From NCBI GenBank assembly GCA_015179025.1, contig WHUX01000098.1, positions 1 through 64,000 on the forward strand: a stretch of DNA of 64,000 bases, written 5' to 3'. Positions 12,001-25,367 of the stretch are shown piece by piece. The position numbers were made by a program, and so were the translations under genes. The notes under the pieces were generated by a model that worked only from the letters and a program-made list of their open reading frames with translations, was not told where the DNA came from and did no database searches. This DNA is from Terfezia claveryi. Its lineage: Eukaryota > Ascomycota > Pezizomycetes > Pezizales > Pezizaceae. Every line of letters starts with the position of its first letter. The stretch's first letter is position 1.

Positions 12001-15000
12001 GCCCTGCTCAACAAACATGAGAACTGGGAATCTTAAGAGGATGTTCAGAATCTGTCACCCAGCTTCATCCTGACGGTCACGGTGGTCAGTCGGCGGGTAC
12101 AGTCGGCGGGGATCAAAAAGTTGCATGGCATTGGATTATTACTATAGCTACGTAGGTACTTTCGACCTCTGTGGTAGAATGTTCTCAATGTGCATGACCT
12201 CGGCGAAGTCTCAATTTTTGGGATATTGGAAACTTTCGCCATCGCCGAGTGGCTGGACCATATACAAATCTTGGCTATTCACGACAATTCACTAATATGA
12301 TAAGTTTGTGATTGGCCCAAAACATAAATTGTGGTGGCAAAAGTGTCTGTATGGCGCATACATATTGCAATTCGTGCTACAGCGCGCTAGATTTTGACTT
12401 ATATGTGAACTATAGGCTGTTGGTAGGCCAAATCAGAAATGTCTCAGAGGATGTCTTACCGGCCTTGAGTGGTAATTGTGAACCAAACGCACTGGCCGAT
12501 CTTATGCAAAATTTTTGCCACTGCACTGTAACGTATATACAGGTACAATTCTAGCATGACTAATTGCTACTTACGTTAATGTCGTGTGGTTGGTGGGTGT
12601 TGAATCAACCGATGGGTCATTGTTTATCCCCCAAAATGACCCCTTAACTCATCCTAATATAATGGGACTTATCCCTCATAACAATATCAGTCGATTCAAG
12701 GCTTTCAGGGTAATCTGACGCTAGTGGTTAGTTCCTTAAAGTTAACCCGCTGTACAAGCTGAAGAAAATGGGAGAGAGGATTTTATGTACCGAGCTTTAA
12801 TTGTACTTGTACCCCAGACTAAGAATTTCAATGTATTGGGTGGTGCAGGTGCTCATTGGGCCGGGATGTCATCCACTTCCTCAGGATAATTCGGATAGAT
12901 TCTGGGCGCCCAGGCTACCTAGCAAGAGTAAAATGCAAAGATGGCAAGCACAGTCTTGGTTTCCGTGAACACAAATTCATGTTCCCTTTTTTGGTCGCAT
13001 ACATTGGTCATGCGTGCTTTGTCTGTACATAATACGCCTGAACCAGGTCTGCTAGAAGCTGACTGGCCAAGAACGCCAGGCCCGGCCTATGAGGATGAAG
13101 GCCTTGAGGAATACGACCTCCCTGGCTTGGTCTGATGGTGTGATTATGATTCAACATAGAGATTGCCTTCAATGCAGCACAGCTCGCTCGAGCGTCTTGG
13201 TAGTACAGAACTCCAGTTGACTTTTTATCACGGTGATCTGCCCGGGGAGTGCGGGGTCAGACGATGTATTCCAATGTCTGTTGTGTCATCGATTCTTCCG
13301 TCGATCATACTAAGCCTGAGTCAACAATTGTAAAACCAATTGTTGAGGAGTGACCATGGCCACATGTGCTGTATACGCGTTAAGTTGATGGAAATATTCT
13401 CCTCGACATAGAGTGTCGATGCCCAAATTCATTTCATTTTGGTCTGAGATCAGGTCATATTGTGATGACAGCTGTGGGGTAGGGATGGATTACTAGTGTG
13501 CTACAAGCTGCCAATGAAGTAAATCAAAGCACTTGATCATGAGATATTGACAGATGCGGGGGCAATAGTTAAGTGCATGTTTGGGGCTGAGGATAGAGGG
13601 GCCGCTGCTACAAGACGTCATTATCTGCGATGAATATGAACTCTCCAACTACTTGATACAGTACTTTGTTCCTTTGAAGCTGAAGCTCTGGCATTACTGG
13701 TTGATTGGGCACGTTAGCTTCTACAGTAGTAGTTGCTTACTGACAACAGGCAGCGCAGCAGAGGCCGAGACGCAGGCTGTGGCCAGTCAAACCAATCCCA
13801 CGCTCTGATGAGAGCGTTATTATTAGACGATATGTATAGTTTATGCATACTAGCAGATTAGACGCATATTGGCCATTGGATCCGCAGCTGCTACACGAGG
13901 ATACATAGTGGGTGCGACGGACCATAAGGAATAAACCTGGCGTCTTGGTTGTAGAGCACCATCATCTATATTTATTGACTGAAAAGCATTGGCTGCCCCC
14001 CACGGGGAAATATCGCCCCGACCTGTACCTGCCTGAAAGGTCACCATTACGTATACCGAGGGAACTTGTCTATTGGCCGGGCCAAGCTTGACGGTGGCCG
14101 GACCCATAAGTACCTGCCATTGTTTCACGGCTGCAGCTGTCATATTCCAGGCTCCAGATAACTCAGCCTGCATAAGAGTACCTTGTGGGCCAATATGGGA
14201 CATTCTAGTGAGGGAGGCAATATAATATTGATCTCCTATTTGTGCTCAAGTACACAAACGACCCTCATTTGTATCCCCATGTTATCAATCAACGTGCCCA
14301 TTGATGGCCGCACATGGATCGACGGCTTCATTTCCTGTATATATCAGTACTTAAGCCAATATGCCTCTGGCATTTGCGAGTCAATAATTACATAACCATG
14401 TGCAAACCTGGACTGGGGCTGGGGCTACGTTAAGTGCACTGTGTACAAGCTGAGTACCAATATACTACTCCTAGTCTTCATAGACCTACGTAAAGTACAT
14501 GCTTTGCCGAGATCATTCAATTTTAAAGTCATTCTTCTGCACGGACTTATGGGCATGGCCAATTATATTATAAGTATATGAGAGGGCTCATTTTCCTTGC
14601 ATGACATTAGATGTTTTAACGTATATTTATCGTTGATGCGATTGACAGCCACCGCCTTTGTACTCCAAATTTCCAATTCAACTTAGCACCCCTCGGCAAA
14701 TATAAATCTATGCTTAAGTCGGGGGTATGCAGCCTGAAAGAAACTAACGTTTTCTCAACCTGTGGGCTCGATGTTTATACATAGATACCCTCTAGAATTT
14801 CGTGAAAGAATCTGCATTGTCTTTAAAGTCAACCACAATGAAAAAATTGAGTAGTCGTTTTTGAATTATACTTGTTCTGTAGTCACTTGTGGAAAATTTT
14901 CTTCCACAGCACCAGCGCAAATACCATCTTGTTACCTACCATCACACAAATATACCTCTCATTGATTCAATGAAAACCAACGTGGATTTATTTCTAAATT

Positions 15001-15794
15001 CCTATCTGAGCATAAGACTAGGTTTCGTAGGTAATTTCCATTGCTTACCTCATTCATCAGATTCACAATGCGGTGTTGCGCCTGCTATTGATGTAAAATC
15101 ACGCTCTTATTTAAGTTAGACATACCTGAATGATGTTTATACGGATGTGTCAACAGCTCATTTCAGAAATGCAACCTCTCCTAAACACATCCACTTGATG
15201 GGGTATTCCTAGCACAAGCGTCCTAAATATAAAGTAGCTCACTACTTATCTAATTTTAAGCACCGGGCCCTTGATAAATATCAATATAAATCATAAATTA
15301 GATTCTAGCAATTGAGGGGTAGATCATGATGCAGTTCAACGGGTATCCACAGGATATTTCCTTCTGGTGCTCTAACATGTGCTACCTAGAGTAAGAACCG
15401 GCCATATATGAGGTTTCGGATTTATGCAGTTGCAAAAAGTTACATGCTCAATACCGTACTTCGAGGAAGACGAAACGCCCTAATCACAAATAGTAAAGTC
15501 AACCCCCGCCCTGATTCCCCTAGAGTAATATATTGATCTCCTAGAAATCCAGAAGCACTGTCTCCCTACATTACTTGTTGTATGTTTAGTTTTCAGTATA
15601 GGAACACGAAATCTAAAAAGCAAGAGTCACCATAATCAATTATGCTACATTGCGGGCGCAAGTAGCCGAAGAGAATGTCTCTACCCGAGAGGGCAGGTAC
15701 TACAGTAGGCACCGTACTATAATTCACGATTGGTAACGACTGCAGTATGACTACTTCGGCTGTTGTCGCCAAAAGCGAAAATTTCGTACCAGGG

Positions 15795-15866
15795 ATTTTT
15801 ATTTTATTTTTATAGTCTGTACCCGGATTCGACCTAAGTTCATGACCGGGCCTCGAAGTCCCCCCT
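15795..15866 (-). repeat. SINE-like short element, copy a
   Basis: Read on the minus strand this contains CCGGTCATGAACTTAGGTCG, then AATCCGGGTACAGACT, followed by an A-rich tail (ATAAAAATAAAATAAAAA). The AGGTCGAATCC part resembles a pol III B box. The family core recurs at about 23912, 24724, 32499, 44182 and 44582. Confidence 0.55.
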
Positions 15867-17074
15867 CTCTCACCACATACGTATATATACATATGCATCT
15901 ACGTACTAGTATCTAGGACTTGAACTTCGCAGAGTCCTATATCAGCTGGTCGAGGTGTGCGTGTATTAAAGTTGCTAAGTACATACGTCGGCGTGGAAAA
16001 AAGATGTATAGCCGGGGACACATCTCACTTTCTTCTAGCTGCAATAGCCCAGGGTGAGTGAACACGGATATGTACATAAACATACCGTACCTATTTGTCC
16101 TAAACTTGTCAAAAGGAGTGCCGAATGATCCCTGGTCTGGTCTTCTGGGCCTGAATTAGGGAAAGTGTACTGCCGCATAAGGAAATGAAAGATGCAGGAA
16201 CTTCCCCTAGAAAATTTCAATCGAGGTTCCTACTATCCACCGCACCTCTCCCCTTGTATTATGAGTTACAGCAAAACTGTAGAGGTTCAAAAAAAGCGTT
16301 AGACTGATATAGTGATATAGTTAGTTGCTTCATTTGCGCCAACTCCCAAATCCATCCAATAAATTGTAAAACCCAAAGCGACAGAAATAAAGACTAACCC
16401 TCAACACTCGAGAAACGATAAGTTACATATAATAGCAAGAAATCAAAACATCGAGCTACGAGCACTTTGAAAAACATATTTTATGACTAGAGGTACAGGT
16501 ATCCTAGGACCACGAGAGCCCTAGCAAACAGATGATGTAAGCCAAAAGTAGAATGAACGAAAGAGGGAAAACAAGACCCGTGAATTGGCTGAACGAACGA
16601 GCGACCCTGAACACCATCTAGCGATAAGGAATAAAACTTGTGATTCCTACATCCATGCTTTCCTAACCATGCTATGATCTTTGTACCCATATCCAATGCC
16701 GCTTCCTTTTACTCATCTTAACGCATCACTGCCGCCGCCGTTCCAAATCGACCATCTGTTATCCAGGGTAATAATGAAACAGGTTACATCGAAATGATGT
16801 TCTTTTTCCGTCGACATAAAAAAGGGTTCCATCGCCAGTTCCACCTCGTTAGTTGTTACGTTGTGTTAATACATAAACTACTCCCAACCTCTGAAGTATA
16901 AAATGCAATGAGATGCCTAAACTAGGAATGTGAAAATTCGCGAGCGTCTTAACCGGCTTGTATGACGGTAGTAGAATTGGACATAGGAAATCTCTGGTAG
17001 AAAAATGATAGAAAAGAAGTCCGAGTAGGAATTAGGTATCCGCTAAATAAAATAGCCGTATTAATTGCGTCCAC

Positions 17075-18199
17075 CTATGCCTTACCAGCAAAGTGTTCTT
17101 TTGCATATGCTTCGCAAGCCTATCCATAAGTCAATATCAAAGCGGATGTTCCTTCTCCCTTGAAGGATTCCATCACCGGGGCGTTGTTGATTCCACGTCA
17201 ATCACTATGAAAGATCCTCTCACCTTTGCTGGCTTGCCAACCTTCTGGCCCACTACCTTCCATTTATTACTCTCATATTCTTTGATTGCTTGCAGAAGTG
17301 CTGCACTCTGTAATTGAAGGATTAGCTTTGTTCAGAACCAGACTGGATGGGAGGCACGTGGCATTGGTTTCAGAAAACTTCAAAATCGGGCTGAGAGCAA
17401 CATACCTCATCTTCTCCAAACTCGGCATAATGCATGTCCTATCCGATTGTTAGCCCCACAGCTAATCTATGCGTATGCATCTGGCAGCCAAGATCTCTCG
17501 GCAGAGTCGATCAAAAATCACAGAGTGTAAGTGATGGACCTCAGGTACCTTATACCAATGCTTTTTCACACTTCCTTCTGTTCTCGTTGGGAATGTTTTT
17601 GCAATCTCACTCCATGAGTTTCCAGCATCCCTCATTGCCTTCAACCTTTGTTCCTCTTGTGGTGTCCACGGAGTATTCGTCCGAGATTTCTTGCTTGGAG
17701 GTGACGTCACTGCTTCCACAGTGCTTGCTTCAGCTCCTCCATTCCCTCCAGTAGGCACTCCGGCCGTTCCACTCGAAGACGTTGAGGTTGCAGCGGCTGC
17801 CACCGCCGCTGCTTTCGAAACCCTTGATCGTTTTCTGGTGGGTGGCTGTGGAGGTGCTACGGTGCTTTGAGTATCTCCTTGCTCTGTTATCCTCTGATCT
17901 GGCTTCTGTTGTAGTATTTTTCCTGTGTTTCCTGTGTTTCCGTCCATAACGAGCTGACCATCAGTCCCCATAACCCCGGTGTGAATTTGGTGATGCGGGT
18001 GATGCGGGTGATGAGGTTGATGAAAACCGACGTTTATTCCTCCCACGTTTCCACCACCGTGTGGTTGTCCATACTGCATCGGAACGGGAGTACCGTGTTC
18101 AGGATGTGGGACTATTGGGTTTTGCTGCGACTGAGGATCCGCCTGTTGAATTTGTTGTGGTTGTTGTAAGGCTGGTTTGATAGGACGTTTTGGTGGCAT
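17075..18199 (-). CDS. Myb/SANT-domain nuclear protein (four exons)
   Basis: Exons are 18199-17549, 17438-17406, 17307-17224 and 17119-17075, all in phase 0, giving 270 residues. The first 170 residues are low complexity: Gln/Pro-rich, a His-Pro repeat around residue 65, and two basic clusters (TRKRSR and SKKSR) that could be nuclear localisation signals. A Myb/SANT domain follows at about 174-228: PWTPQEEQRL, then SWSEIAKTFPTRTEGS, then KKHWYK across the first intron into DMHYAEF. Residues 229-266 form a second SANT-like helix set with conserved Trp (NKWKVVGQKVGKPAKAC). Intron 1 has a GCTAAC branch site. Fungal proteins of this layout are presumed DNA-binding or chromatin factors; the target is unknown. 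The start codon opens the long frame and no upstream ATG fits better. Confidence 0.88.
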
Positions 18200-21100
18200 G
18201 GTACCTTCGTAGTAGTACTTGTCGAGGGCTAGGGGGTACGTTCTTTCAGCCAGTGTGAGAAAAAAAAATAAAAGCCGATATGATATGTTGAACCAGCACG
18301 TTTGCTTAAAAGCGGGGTTCTTTCGCAGAGCAGTTGATATTCCTAGTTATTGCCAGCCTCATATCATATCCCCGTCCTGTGATTTCCCCACAATATGTTG
18401 TCTAGTGGTGTGGCACTGACGATATGTTGGGATTAATTAATAGTACTTCGAAGTGAGGTAAATGGGGGGGGGGTTTTTCCGTAACTAGGATCCTTCGGGT
18501 GATACTGAGGGAAAAACTGGTTCTGAAGAAGATATCCTCCTGCCTCTTGGCCGCCCGTGCAGAAATTGTTTGATTCCTAATCTGACGTTCTTTCCTTTTT
18601 TTTTCCGTTGGTTTATCAACAATGAATCTGGCGTGTTCCGTCCACCTTTTTCGTCTGCAGTGGGGGGGCTGCCCTGTGTTTTATTATGTTTCGTTTCGTG
18701 AATAAAGTGTTTGCTTTTTATGCTCAATGCCCAAACGGCAGCGGGAACGCGGTTGAGGCTACAGAGGAACGTGCCATCACTTACAAGCACTGCCTAGACT
18801 ACTACCAAGCAGCATTTCTAGGAAAGAAACCGAGTAAACATCTTTAAAGATAACAAAGCCCAAAGGACATACCCAATAGAGTGAAATATTGCGGTAGATA
18901 CGCCTTACTATTGGTTTCATGTAGTGTAGTCGTACAGTCAGCAATATCAAAACTCAAAAAGAGAAACAAATTTAAGTACAAGGTAACACTGTAGCTGGTA
19001 AACAAGGCAGCTATCGTAATCTTACACCTCTAGCAAAGCGTGTTATATCGTTCTTTCGGATTGGGCACGTAATCCGTCATTGATGTTCGGCCACGGAGCT
19101 TTATGGTCATAAAGTCTGGGCTCTGACCGATCGATACACAAAACAAAGTAACAATCCTTGCATTCAAGAGTAGCCCAATGTACAAGTCACTTTTGGTAAA
19201 CCAAAGAGCGATGTTGTGATCATGCCGACAGTATGTCATAAAAAAACGCAGATACATACATGGATTAGCAACCCACAAGTTTTATTTTGTGAGGCGGGCG
19301 TTGAATACCGCATACCTTTCAGATGCCAGTGCAGTCTTAGATGGAGGGGCACAGGTCATGGTTGGGCAAGATGGAGCGCGCAATTGGCTCGGCCGTGATG
19401 CAAGGAGACGCGGTATTGAGAGGGAAATTCCTCGGGCAGGGTTGGTGCGGGCGCTGTGGATGCACGACAGGGGTCATGGAGGTCTGTGCGGGGTATGAGA
19501 ATACAAACCCATCAAGCGGGCCCGTACAGTGTACAGCCTCTTGAAGGGCAATTTGATATGATGGGGAATTCTGATTCGTACGTTTTTGCGCCCTAACCTG
19601 GGTAGGATGCCATATTTCTGCACATTGGAGTCATTCGACTTCAATCACGCGATACCTTACATTCGAATGTTGATATTCACTTCCTTAAAGCTGGTATCCT
19701 GGTGGAAAATATACCTATGGGAAAGAAAAGCGGCAAGCGCAATATGCTGGTAAGCTGGGCTCCAAAACTAGATTAGAACTCTGAGCTCGTACGATCGACA
19801 ATTATGGTGAAACAAAATCATAATAGATTGGAACAGAAGAGTACCTGCGAGCGACAAATTATTAGCTGATGTACCCCAGCAGCTATGCATCATAATGTGC
19901 GAATACATCTATCCGTCATCAAAACTGAAACCCTGTACGTCATGTCATTTAATTGTGCTGCGGAGGTTACTAGACATGTCGAATTTTCTTTGCTACTCAA
20001 CCTCGGTGTCACGCCACAACTTCCGAAAAACGTTCTGCAGTGCAATTAAGGCGGCGTGTATTGACTTTAACATTCTTCGATACGCCTATAGAGTACATGC
20101 ATGCAGGATAGACTTTGGTGTTGAATCGAGAGATGGGTGGGCACACTGTCTTAGGCCTACCGGCGGCGTGTACCTCAAACAGAAGAAAAATTCTTCCAGA
20201 GGAATTCCTCATTTTGGAGATTACAAAAAAATTGATAGTCGGCCAATGTCAATGCCGATTCACCCTCGGAAGATGCAACTCTGAGGGCTGTGTCTTTTAT
20301 TACCCAGCGAAAATGTAAGAAATGTTTATGACTCCTCCGACGTCACGTCCACCAAGTCCTCACACTAGCAGCTGGAAAAAACCCGAGACGTGGTAAGCAT
20401 ACATACAATACATAAGTACATCGTGAATATGAGGATACCATATCCTATGATTTGTTAGAGTCGTTGCATGCCTATCGTAAGCTGTTCCGTACACTTACGC
20501 GCTGACGCAACTTGAACACCCACGGCCTCGCCATCCACGGACTATGTACGGGATACGGAATGTAAGCACAGCGAAGGTACATGTACTTATTCACTGGATG
20601 ACATGTATTCCTAGCATTTGAAATGTTGAGATCTCTCTGATACGCATTATGCTGCATATTTTCGAATATTCTGCTCCAGGACTGGACGCTTGTGTATACT
20701 ACAAGGGAATACATAGACAGGTACAGTAACATCATACTGTTGTACTGTACCTGAGTCCAGCATATTGGTATTGAGTTCAATTATTGAGGTTCTCTGAGGA
20801 CACTCACCTTCATGTGTTCCTCGGCCGGGAGCACGGTTCATATCCCCAATGAATAGATATAAATCTCCCAATACTATGTCAAGAAAAATATAAAATTCCT
20901 TCATGTTCCTAGGTAATTCCTAGTCCATGCATACCCGCCCTACTTCATGCAATATTCCAGCCTTGTTGGCCGTTAATGTAGACATCGCTCGAGGTTGATG
21001 CATGGTTGCTATCTAGTCAAGAGCGGATCTGTTTCACAATGAGTTCAATAACTGCAGATCTAAGCTATAACCCTTGATACTTGATTGACGACATATAATT

Positions 21101-23836
21101 CATCATACCTGAGTCTCAGGCATAGACGAAAAGCCACAAGATTGTCAATTGTACTCATTTTGGAGTGTGAAGATACTCAGCGGTATCTCGATAATGCAGC
21201 CCTAATCAACTTATTTTGGAAAACGGAATGAAACTTCAGATGTCGTATGCTTCGTACTTGTGGGGATCAACTGCGCTGCACATGTAGCAGAATGCAGGAC
21301 TGCAACAATGGCAACGCTAGGCAAACGGCAGCCGTTGGCTACTGGCATGTGACACGCGCTTCATGCGACCTTAAGCTTAATTAGCGGAAATATGCTGCCC
21401 TGTAATGTTAACGTCCAAGTCCTGAGAGAATATTTGAGTGATCAGCATCAAGTAAAGCAAGTCTCCTGGTACTTATTGGCCTATTCGAAATCCCAACAAT
21501 TATGCAACAAAGTTTAGGTAGTGTAGTATGCGGGTCCTAATTAATGGCATTCCTTCTGGACGTAGTTGCGTTTTCAATAATGCTGGAATGTGCCTAACAT
21601 GTACGCGTATATGCTTGCATCGAATTATGATTTTACATACCGGTTCCTAAAAGGGGGTACCTACCTCGCTAGTACCGTAACTGGATTTATCATTCGCCTT
21701 TAAGTAGTATTCTAATGTCAAGAGTTACTTATGCACAAGAAAATGTTTAAACTTTCACCACGTACCGATGTAGACACCTTGCTCATAGGTATCTGAAACC
21801 TCCGACAATATTATGTACTAAGGTTTTTGCATGGTCTAGGCTCCTCTTGATACCTATGTAGTAGCTGGACATCATGATTTTTTTTTTAGTTTCAGAGTCA
21901 AGAATTAAGCCCAGTTGCTGCATGCAAGTACTAGTAAGGCAGGTTTCATATGGTGCTCACTGCCCGGTGGCGATATTACAGGCGGGACGAGGGCCGATAT
22001 TACAGCGGGTCGAGGCATGAGGCAAGAATAAGCCGCCTGAAGGGTCGCTTGATTGAAGCTTCAGATTCGCAAGCCAGCCGCAGAACATGCCACATCCAAC
22101 CAAATGCCCTCAATGCCCATTGCTCGTGTGAACAAGATTGGCTGTCACCTGTGGTTCTGATTCATGTGCATAACGGGCAGATGTCCGGAGCAAACTGGCG
22201 AATGAATCTTCACCTACCCACGACCAGTGTGAGGCGACCAGATTATGTGTCAGCCTGTTGTGTGAATTAGGCTTTATGTCCAAAGCAAGGAGGGATTCAC
22301 CTGAGCGGTGAGATACCATCCGCATTGGTGAGTAAGCCGGCCTATTCAACGTGATAGTAAGATCATGCACCTCAGCGGTTGCCAGATCTTTTGCAGGTCG
22401 ATAGACCAGGTTCCCGATACATTGCTTGCCAGCTGCAGTCACTGATGCTATACTTATCCATGCTACCGATTCATGGCTAGAATTTTCAGCTGGGGAGTAC
22501 GTGATAGTGGAGAATCTAATGACAGACCTGCCTCCCTTCAGCCTCAGAAAAAGTGGGGGAAGTTCGAGGCTGAATCTGGCCCTTCAATTGGAAACGTATG
22601 GTTAGTCGAGGGTACCTCGAATTCCTGCGTACTGAATTAAGTATGCTGATGAATGCACTTGTGAGGTTGGCATCCCGAGCTTGAAAAATACATAACCAGT
22701 CTTTTGATGGTGTTGGGAGTAACACCACCGAAGATGAGTATAGACGCCACTGGTCACGGATGGGCACTATCTTGACGCATGGTATTCGAGTATTCATTGG
22801 CTCACTGTAGCAGGTTGCAGGCGCAAATGTTGTACAGCTTAGTGACTCACGCCACAAAATTTCCGAGTCAGTCAGTACATCTAGATCTGTTCAACTTATT
22901 AGTTTTTTCTTTCAAAGAACTCAGTGATCATCATTAGCGTTGAGCCACTGTGGAGACGACCTCGTCTACGGGAGAACTAAAAGGAGGAAGTGAACAAGTG
23001 GTTAATTATGTTACACAAATCCTTGTGGTAGAAAAGAGAATTCAAGTACATTAAACCCCAAATGAACTGAGTACGTGGACATTGAATGAACAAACATAAC
23101 ATGATTTCAGGGTAACCTACAGTACATTCCTTCTTTTTTTTTAATAGAAAAACTCATTACTGCTATGCGGTCCCGTTAGGGACGTTTTTTTGTGGATGGG
23201 CTGTCAACTATAAGAATAGGTTTCAGGTACGCGCGGTGCTTTGCGATGATTAATAATTCCTAAGTACTAGTACGCCACATTATTTTATATAAAAATCTTG
23301 ATCATTCAGGCTGAGGGACGTACAGGGTATGTGGGAAATGATCTCACCGAGGCACGACACGTGAAGTCGCACAAATGGGTTTCGAAAAGGGTAAAATTGA
23401 GCAGAGTAGAGTGTCATACGCGCATGTACTTAGTGAGGGAAGGTATTCTCTTAGCTATTGCTACCTTCTTGATCTACTCATCAATATTTCGATACTCGTC
23501 ACCTTGTATTATATTCTTACCTTGTACTTTCTATGCGCGTATACCTAATCTAATATACATATATTGTAATATAATCGTGGTTTATAATCAATTTGTATAT
23601 ATAAGTATATATTATAAAGTAGCAATCGAATGATAAATATGTAACTCACTTTATACGATAGCCTAAGCATTATTCCATGGTAGAGTACATGTATATACGT
23701 CTAATATCAATTTTACTAAAAAGGAAGCTCTGTGAAATCTTTTTAAGAATACCTATTTCTTTGACATATCCAAGAATTAAATAGATGGAATTATGTATAC
23801 ATCTAACCTCTACAAATTCTTCTGAGTAGCTGCTAT

Positions 23837-23987
23837 GTACCTTCTCATACAAATTTATATGGCACTGGTGATGTATACGCATGTTGTCCCGAAGCCTAGA
23901 GTTTTTTTTAAAGGGAGACTTCAGGGGCTCCGCCATAAACTTACGTTGACTGCGGGTATAGACTTCAACAAAAAAAAAAAAAAAAAT
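23837..23987 (+). repeat. SINE-like repeat, copy b, with A tail
   Basis: The left part (TACCTTCTCATACAAATTT, then ATATGGCA) matches the start of the repeat at 24515. The right part carries GGGAGACTTC and GCGGGTATAGACTTCAAC, followed by a run of about 16 A. Between them it is shorter than the 24515 copy, so one of the two has a deletion or insertion. Confidence 0.5.
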
Positions 23988-24514
23988 AAAATTGGAGCTG
24001 TACAGATCCTGATTGAAGTGTGGAGGAAACATGATTCCAAGATAAAGGTAAATAATTCTAGATACCTATTATTCTCAAGATACCAAGAGCGATAGCTTTA
24101 ACGACCTTTAATGAATTTTTAAAGGACGGTTTTGGTGTATAGATAACGATGGATGGAGAGTAATAAGACGGAGCTATATTACTATGGTAGCTTACACGAT
24201 GGTGCGAGCGTCGTGCATATCTATGTCCGTGCATGATATTGAGGTATCATTCATTTATATATGTATATAGCCAGCCTTACCGAAGGCCACATCATAAAAG
24301 AATCCATATATACATAATTGTACACCATAAGTCATCATTTTTTACAGCCAAGCTCCTTTTTTAAAATATTGTCAAAAATCAAATAAAGTAACGTAAGAGC
24401 TATGCCTCTGGAATGCTTAAGATACTGACTCATCCAACATCCTGAGAAACTAGGCAACTCACTCTATATCTCTAAGTTTAGGTTGTCCGAACGAGAGGCG
24501 AGATGGTAATCATG

Positions 24515-24782
24515 TAAGGTACCTTCCTATGCAAATTTGTATGGCAACATGATGTATTTTAACTTTGATGGGCTCAGTCACTTCTGTGAACTAAACCCAT
24601 CAGGTTAGATGAGTTATAATACATGAAGTGAAACTTTTTGATAATCTCTAAAGGCCAGAGGACCCTTCCTAGGCTCGGGAGTTTGGACCCACTTCTTGTA
24701 CCGAAAGCATAGGTCAAACCTCTTAAGGGGAGACTTCGGGAACCCGTCATGACCTCAGGTCGATCACGGGTATAGACCTCAA
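24515..24782 (+). repeat. SINE-like repeat, copy c, longest version
   Basis: It begins with TACCTTCCTATGCAAATTTG and ends with GGGGAGACTTCGGGAACCCG, then TCATGACCTCAGGTCGATC and ACGGGTATAGACCTC. It shares both ends with the copy at 23837 and the 3' core with copies at 15795, 32499, 44182 and 44582. No A tail follows this copy. Confidence 0.5.
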
Positions 24783-25367
24783 GTGATTCTAGCAAAGCGA
24801 TAGTTTTGGACAATATCTTGAAAAGGGACACTGACACTTTTACCGAATTTGGCTGTAAAATCGCATCTGTGCAATGACTTTTAGGCACGGAAGTACATAC
24901 ATCGTGAAATCACAGCCTGCGTATGCATTGTCATATTGTGTAGGGATGTTTTGGGTCATTAAGTATCCATTCCTAGGATATACCTAACTTACCCCCCTTT
25001 CCCAAACTTCCTTAGAACAGTAGTACAAATATACATATTCTAGATACTCTTTGGGACTCGAACTACTAAGTCAAAGAATAATTCCGGCCACTCACAGCCA
25101 TCCTAACACTGGTTGGGTATATTTCTGCCATATTCAAGTGTTTTCCCCATATATCATATACAATAATTCAACATATTAAAAAACCATGAGCAAACGAAGT
25201 CCAAAAAAAAAAAAATCCAAACAAGAAGCATGATAGTGAAATCAATCATGAAGAAGAACTCTAAAACGTGAACCAATACTAAAAACTAGAAGAACTCTGA
25301 AACGTGAAACAATACTAAAAACTAGACTGGGCTTTGGGGAATACTAGCATCTTGTAAAGGCCCCTTC

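Larger units (their letters stand above)
7011..17074. other. Gene-poor stretch, about 10 kb
   Basis: I find no gene with recognisable domains or a convincing exon chain here. Open frames are short (up to about 140 codons) and low in coherence. Small repeats are present: a 30 bp-class mini-insert (8967-9007), a related decayed copy near 8758-8782, a SINE-like copy (15795-15866) and poly-T tracts (for example 9208-9228). A tandem pair containing TATATCGAGTTCT lies near 11945-11980. Confidence 0.6.
18200..25367. other. Gene-poor stretch, about 7.2 kb
   Basis: No supported gene. Two minus-strand frames of about 110 codons (22442-22110 and 22857-22516) show no known motif and are within chance expectation. 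AT-rich DNA with poly-A/T runs dominates 23500-24400. Two related repeat copies lie at about 23837-23987 and 24515-24782. Confidence 0.55.

Noticed and set aside
13850..14203. Minus-strand frame of 117 codons (MSHIGPQGTLMQAEL...)
   Set aside because: The composition is protein-like, but there is no domain, splice context or neighbour support, and the length is within chance.
22110..22857. Two successive minus-strand frames of about 110 codons
   Set aside because: No motif, no splice junction joining them in phase, and within chance expectation.
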